A stretch of 64,000 nt of DNA from Streptomyces griseoluteus (GTDB lineage Bacteria > Actinomycetota > Actinomycetes > Streptomycetales > Streptomycetaceae): positions 372,001 through 436,000 of the forward strand of contig NZ_SRRU01000006.1 in assembly GCF_004784465.1 (NCBI RefSeq), given 5' to 3'. Positions 60,654 through 64,000 of the stretch are shown here, in pieces (the stretch's first letter is position 1; each line of letters begins with the position of its first letter). The translations under genes and the position numbers were made by a program. The notes below the pieces were generated by a model. That model was given only the letters and a program-made list of their open reading frames with translations. It was not told the origin of the DNA and did not search any database.

Positions 60654-61262
60654 ATGGGCAAGCTCGTCTCCACCGTCTTCGTCTCGCTCGACGGCGTCTA
60701 CCAGGCCCCCGGCGGCCCCGAGGAGGACACCAGCGGCGGCTTCGGCCAGGGCGGCTGGACCTTCCCGTACGCCGACGACGGCTTCGGCGGCTTCGTCACG
60801 GAGAGCTTCGGCCGGGCCGGTGCCTTCCTGCTCGGCCGGCACACCTACGACATCTTCGCCGGGTACTGGCCCAAGGTGACCGACCCGGAGAACCCGGTCG
60901 CGGCCAAGCTGAACGCACTGCCGAAGTACGTCGTCTCCGCGACCGTCGAGAACCCCGAGTGGGCCGGGACCACCGTGCTCTCCGGCGACCTCGGCAAGGA
61001 GGTCCAGGCACTGAAGGAGCGCGCCGAGGGCGAGGTCCAGATCCACGGCAGCGGGGCGCTGGTCCGCTCGCTGGTGAACCTCGGCCTGATCGACACCCTG
61101 CACCTGCTGACCTTCCCCGTCGTGCTGGGCGAGGGGCGCCGGCTGTTCGTGGAGGGCGCCGTCCCCACCCGCTTCAGGCACGCGGGTGGCACCGTCACCG
61201 GCAAGGGGGTCTCCATCCAGTCCTACGACCTGGCGGGCCGCCCCGAGTACGGGTCCTTCTAG
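60654..61262 (+). CDS. RibD C-terminal/dihydrofolate reductase-like protein
   Basis: 202 residues. DHFR-like fold: LVSTVFVSLDGVYQAPGG at the N-terminus, GAFLLGRHTYDIFAGYWP in the middle, VQIHGSGALVRSLVNLGLIDTLHLLTFPVVLGEGRRLF in the C-terminal half (NADPH-binding G-x-G-x-L). Many such genes occur in actinomycetes; exact substrate unknown. Strong hairpin terminator downstream. Confidence 0.9.
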   Translation: MGKLVSTVFVSLDGVYQAPGGPEEDTSGGFGQGGWTFPYADDGFGGFVTESFGRAGAFLLGRHTYDIFAGYWPKVTDPENPVAAKLNALPKYVVSATVENPEWAGTTVLSGDLGKEVQALKERAEGEVQIHGSGALVRSLVNLGLIDTLHLLTFPVVLGEGRRLFVEGAVPTRFRHAGGTVTGKGVSIQSYDLAGRPEYGSF

Positions 61263-61277
61263 TCGGTCGACACGACG

Positions 61278-61306
61278 CCAACAGGAGCCCGAACGGCTCC
61301 TGTTGG
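61278..61306 (+). terminator. terminator hairpin after RibD-like gene
   Basis: Perfect 12-bp stem (CCAACAGGAGCC with GGCTCCTGTTGG) and 5-base loop, 15 bases past the stop codon. Confidence 0.75.
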
Positions 61307-61401
61307 GGCAGGTTAACACCGCGAGAACTCATCGGGCCTGGCGGGAAAATCCACATCCCTCTCATTGACATGAACGCGTCTACGCGCGTCATCATGAACC
61401 C

Positions 61402-61797
61402 ATGAGATTCCCCCCACGCACCACTCGCATCGGCGCCGCGGCGGCCCTCTTCTCCGCCCTCCTCGTCGGCGGCACCGTCTCCGCCACCACCGCGGACGCG
61501 GCCACCGCGTCGGTCGGCAGCATCTGTTACGGCTCCCTGCCCTCGCAGGCGTACGACACCCTCGGCCTCATCGCCCGGGGCGGCCCGTACCCGTACTCCC
61601 AGGACGGCGCGGTCTTCCAGAACCGCGAGGGCGTCCTGCCCAGCCAGTCCTCCGGGTACTACCACGAGTACACGGTCAAGACCCCCGGCGAGTCCACCCG
61701 TGGCGCCCGCCGCATCGTCACGGGCCAGCGGACCGAGGAGGACTACTACACCTCCGACCACTACGCCACGTTCAACCTCATCAACTACGGCTGCTGA
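61402..61797 (+). CDS. secreted guanyl-specific ribonuclease (RNase Sa family)
   Basis: 131 residues with signal peptide (AAAALFSALLVGGTVSATTADA). The mature part aligns with RNase Sa at a constant offset of 35: catalytic Glu89, Arg100, Arg104 and His120 correspond to Glu54, Arg65, Arg69 and His85, and Cys42 with Cys131 form the single disulfide. It cuts RNA after guanosine outside the cell. A -35-like TTGACA lies at 61365. No barstar-like inhibitor gene is adjacent. Strong terminator downstream. Confidence 0.95.
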   Translation: MRFPPRTTRIGAAAALFSALLVGGTVSATTADAATASVGSICYGSLPSQAYDTLGLIARGGPYPYSQDGAVFQNREGVLPSQSSGYYHEYTVKTPGESTRGARRIVTGQRTEEDYYTSDHYATFNLINYGC

Positions 61798-61810
61798 CCA
61801 CTCCGTTCGA

Positions 61811-61854
61811 CCCGCCCCGCGACCCTTCCCCCACATCAGGGGTCGCGGGGCGGG
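61811..61854. terminator. bidirectional terminator between RNase and Gfo/Idh genes
   Basis: Perfect 15-bp stem (61811-61825 with 61840-61854) and 14-base loop, 13 bases after the RNase stop and 17 before the convergent oxidoreductase stop. Confidence 0.8.
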
Positions 61855-61871
61855 GCCTTGTCCGGGGCGGA

Positions 61872-62894
61872 TCAGACGTACGAGGACTGCACCCGGTCGG
61901 GAACCTCCGCCAGGGCGACCGCTCTTCGTTCGCGCCGGGAGATCTCGCACGCCTCCGCGATGCGCAGGGCCTGCAGGGCCTGCCAGCCGTCGCAGGGGTT
62001 GGGCTGTTCGCCGCGGACCACGTCCACGAAGGTGCAGAGTTCGGACTCGTAGGCGGTGCCGAAGCGTTCGAGGAAGCCGGGCCAGGGTTTGTCGGCCGGG
62101 GGAGGGCCCGTCGGTTCGGTGGAGGCGACCGGGGTGCGGTCGTCCAGGCCGACGACGACCGTGTCGAGTTCGCCGGACAGCTCCATGCGGACGTCGTAAC
62201 CGGCGCCGTTGAGGCGGGTAGCGGTGGCCGTGGCGAGGGTGCCGTCGTCCAGGGTGAGCAGGGCCGCGCCGGTGTCGACGTCGCCGGCCTCGCGGAACAT
62301 CGCAGGACCGGCGTCGGAGCCGGTCGCGTACACGTCGATCACTTCGCGGCCGGTGACCCAGCGCAGGATGTCGAAGTCGTGGATCAGGGTGTCCCGGAAC
62401 AGGCCGCCGGACAGCGGCAGCCACTCGCGCGGGGGCGGCGACTGGTCGGAGGTCAGGGCGCGCACGGTGTGCAGCCGGCCCAGCCGGCCCGAGCGCACCG
62501 CCTCACGGGCGCCCACGTACCCCGCGTCGAAGCGTCGCTGGAAGCCCATCTGGAGCACGGTCCCCGCCGCCGCGACCTCGGCGAGCGCGTGCAGCGTGCC
62601 GGGCAGGTCGAGCGCGATCGGCTTCTCGCAGAACACCGGCAGCCCGGAGCGGGCCGCGCGGCCGATCAGCTCCGCGTGCGCCGCCGTCGCCGTCGTGATC
62701 ACCACCGCGTCCACGCCCCACTGGAAGACCTCGTCCACGCCTGGCGCCGCCGTCTCCCCGAGCCGGTGCGCCAGCTCCTGCGCGCGTAACGGATCGGAGT
62801 CCGTCAGGATCAGCGATCCGACCTCCCGGTGGCGGCTCAGCGTGTTGGCGTGGATGGCCCCGATGCGGCCCGTCCCGATGACCCCGATGCGCAT
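61872..62894 (-). CDS. Gfo/Idh/MocA-family oxidoreductase (inositol dehydrogenase-like)
   Basis: 340 residues. NAD(P) fold with GVIGTGRIGAIHANTL at the N-terminus, then CEKPIALD around residue 90 with the catalytic Lys and a C-terminal alpha/beta domain containing GGLFRDTLIHDFDILRW with the catalytic His. Likely a sugar or inositol dehydrogenase. Divergent from a GntR regulator whose probable operator (TGTCAGGACA) lies 43 bp upstream. Weak ribosome site. Confidence 0.9.
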   Translation of the reverse strand: MRIGVIGTGRIGAIHANTLSRHREVGSLILTDSDPLRAQELAHRLGETAAPGVDEVFQWGVDAVVITTATAAHAELIGRAARSGLPVFCEKPIALDLPGTLHALAEVAAAGTVLQMGFQRRFDAGYVGAREAVRSGRLGRLHTVRALTSDQSPPPREWLPLSGGLFRDTLIHDFDILRWVTGREVIDVYATGSDAGPAMFREAGDVDTGAALLTLDDGTLATATATRLNGAGYDVRMELSGELDTVVVGLDDRTPVASTEPTGPPPADKPWPGFLERFGTAYESELCTFVDVVRGEQPNPCDGWQALQALRIAEACEISRRERRAVALAEVPDRVQSSYV

Positions 62895-62937
62895 GAGAAC
62901 ACATTGAGGGGGAACAACGTGCACCTGTCAATCAAAA

Positions 62938-62947
62938 TGTCAGGACA
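62938..62947. promoter_or_regulatory. GntR operator candidate 1 (TGTCAGGACA)
   Basis: TGTC-AG-GACA in the divergent space between the oxidoreductase and gntR. The same core recurs as TTGTC-CT-GACAA downstream of gntR, so both are likely sites of this regulator. Confidence 0.6.
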
Positions 62948-62998
62948 ATCGGACTTCACGACTTCCCGTCATCCGGGCACCGGACTACGCTCGGGCCC

Positions 62999-63763
62999 GT
63001 GCCGAAACCAGATGTGGACCCGACCGCTCCGCTCGGCCTCCGCGTGGACCGAAGCTCCCCGGTGCCGCTGTACTTCCAGCTCGCCCAGCAGTTGGAGGCC
63101 GCCATCGAGCGCGGCGCCCTCACCCCCGGCAGCCTGCTCGGCAACGAGATCGAGCTGGCGGCGCGGCTCGGCCTGTCCCGGCCCACCGTCCGCCAGGCCA
63201 TCCAGTCCCTCGTCGACAAGGGGCTGCTGGTACGCCGCCGCGGCGTCGGCACCCAGGTCGTGCACAGCCAGGTCAAGCGCCCGCTGGAACTGAGCAGCCT
63301 CTACGACGACCTGGAGGCGGCCGGTCAGCGGCCCGCCACCAGGGTCCTGGTCAACACGATTGTCCCGGCCACCGCCGAGATCGCCGCCGCGCTCGGCGTC
63401 ACCGAGGGCCACGACGTGCACCGCGTCGAGCGGCTGCGGCTGGCGCACGGCGAGCCGATGGCGTACCTGACCAACCACCTGCCGCTCGGCCTGCTGGACC
63501 TCGACACCGCCCGGCTGGAGGCCACCGGGCTGTACCGGCTGATGCGCTCGGCCGGCATCACCCTGCACAGCGCCCGCCAGTCCATCGGCGCCCGCGGCGC
63601 CACCCCCGCCGAGGCCGACCGGCTCGCCGAGGCCGAGGGCGCCCCGCTGCTGACCATGAGGCGCGTCACGTTCGACGACACCGGCCGCGCGGTCGAGCAG
63701 GGCGATCACACCTACCGTCCGGCCCGGTATTCCTTCGAGTTCCAGCTCCTGGTGCGCCCCTGA
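62999..63763 (+). CDS. GntR-family regulator (HutC/UTRA type)
   Basis: 254 residues. Winged helix-turn-helix at about residues 20-85 (VPLYFQLAQQLEAAIERGAL, NEIELAARLGLSRPTVRQAIQSLVDKGLLVRRRGVGTQVV), then a UTRA ligand-binding domain (HRVERLRLAHGEPMAYLTNHLP; QSIGARGATPAEADRLAEAEGAPLLTMRRVTFDDTGRAVE). HutC-type regulators usually sense sugars or acids. GTG start. Operator-like palindromes flank the gene on both sides, so it probably controls the divergent oxidoreductase and the downstream lipoprotein operon. Confidence 0.92.
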   Translation: MPKPDVDPTAPLGLRVDRSSPVPLYFQLAQQLEAAIERGALTPGSLLGNEIELAARLGLSRPTVRQAIQSLVDKGLLVRRRGVGTQVVHSQVKRPLELSSLYDDLEAAGQRPATRVLVNTIVPATAEIAAALGVTEGHDVHRVERLRLAHGEPMAYLTNHLPLGLLDLDTARLEATGLYRLMRSAGITLHSARQSIGARGATPAEADRLAEAEGAPLLTMRRVTFDDTGRAVEQGDHTYRPARYSFEFQLLVRP

Positions 63764-63783
63764 GCCATGCCTGGCGCGTCACA

Positions 63784-63795
63784 TTGTCCTGACAA
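63784..63795. promoter_or_regulatory. GntR operator candidate 2 (TTGTCCTGACAA)
   Basis: Perfect TTGTC-CT-GACAA palindrome 20 bp after the gntR stop, upstream of the lipoprotein gene. It is the reverse complement core of the site at 62938. Confidence 0.65.
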
Positions 63796-63862
63796 ATGCC
63801 CTGTCGGACGCGCCCCGGACGGGTAACGAGTGTTCCGTGTGTTCGATACTGAAGTGTTTGCG

Positions 63863-63895
63863 TCAGAACACGGCAAGCGTTCAGAACACGGCAAG
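63863..63895 (+). repeat. 15-bp direct repeat before lipoprotein gene
   Basis: TCAGAACACGGCAAG occurs exactly at 63863 and 63881 (18-bp period). The second copy runs into the ribosome site AAGAAGGGG of the next gene. Confidence 0.7.
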
Positions 63896-63910
63896 AAGGG
63901 GCACGGCCTC

Positions 63911-64000
63911 GTGGCACGGTTTCAGAACCGGGTAGGCATGACGGTGGCAGGAGCGTTCGCACTGCTCGCCTGCGTCTCGCTGACCGCCTGCAGCAGCACC
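63911..64000 (+). CDS. lipoprotein (partial), probable ABC substrate-binding protein
   Basis: Only 30 codons lie in the window. GTG start with AAGAAGGGG upstream, followed by a basic segment, a hydrophobic core (MTVAGAFALLACVSLTAC) and a lipobox ending in the Cys of LTAC, then Ser-Ser-Thr. It is a lipoprotein exported and anchored to the membrane. The sugar-transporter reading is inferred from the upstream GntR and Gfo/Idh genes. Confidence 0.7.
   Translation, partial: MARFQNRVGMTVAGAFALLACVSLTACSST

Noticed and set aside
1..64000. tRNA or rRNA genes, including a tRNA attachment site for the integrase remnant
   Set aside because: No cloverleaf or rRNA sequence was recognised while reading; a dedicated search would be needed to exclude one fully.

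Overview
The window is high-GC chromosomal DNA of a Streptomyces-type actinomycete. The evidence is strong G/C third-position bias, frequent GTG and TTG starts, and families typical of the genus: AldO, a DUF2637 protein, a LAL-type LuxR regulator, a secreted trypsin and RNase Sa. From memory, gene content and order recall the Streptomyces coelicolor region between aldO and the allantoin genes; I could not run a comparison.

Layout. 0-5.4 kb: alpha/beta hydrolase (partial) and TetR, alditol oxidase, a radical SAM protein with an unusual cysteine motif, and a membrane protein ending in a cellulose-binding domain. 5.4-18.8 kb: a leucine-rich-variant repeat protein, a small unknown, RsgA GTPase behind a possible leader peptide, Ada/AlkA plus Ogt alkylation repair, SGNH hydrolase, DUF456, a PP2C-like protein, pyruvate oxidase, an ATPase-fold anti-sigma protein and a DUF2637 membrane protein. 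18.9-23.4 kb: FhuF-like iron protein under an iron box, a GntR regulator, a helical-repeat protein and PucR. 23.7-28.7 kb: xanthine dehydrogenase (FAD, 2Fe-2S and molybdopterin subunits) with XdhC. 28.8-38.5 kb: LysE exporter, SRPBCC protein, trypsin, a large LAL regulator, a GAF-LuxR regulator and two acyl-CoA ligases. 39.2-43.1 kb: a two-gene putative regulator and the urate operon (uraD, uraH, uox, 8-oxoguanine deaminase). 43-51 kb: unknown protein, aminotransferase, HxlR regulator, VWA membrane pair and two divergent IucA/IucC synthetases. 51-54 kb: a small accessory island with a transposase remnant, a cytoplasmic-looking subtilase with an inhibitor-like partner, and an integrase remnant. 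54-64 kb: HipA-like kinase, SelW-like protein, malate synthase, MobA-like transferase, allantoinase and allantoicase, RibD/DHFR-like protein, secreted RNase Sa, Gfo/Idh oxidoreductase, GntR regulator and the start of a lipoprotein.

The unifying theme is purine catabolism. Xanthine dehydrogenase makes urate; uricase, UraH and UraD make allantoin; allantoinase and allantoicase make ureidoglycolate; malate synthase can consume the resulting glyoxylate. The urate and allantoin promoters carry the same operator-like sequence (TTCAAC-N5-GTTGA) over the -35 hexamer, so they are probably controlled together. No IclR-family AllR gene is visible in the window.

The most unusual items are the subtilase/inhibitor pair in the island, the sensor-like protein with a cytoplasmic sigma/zinc-finger-like half and an external cellulose-binding domain, the CX8CX2C radical SAM protein, the leader peptide with mutually exclusive hairpins before rsgA, and several well-placed operator palindromes.
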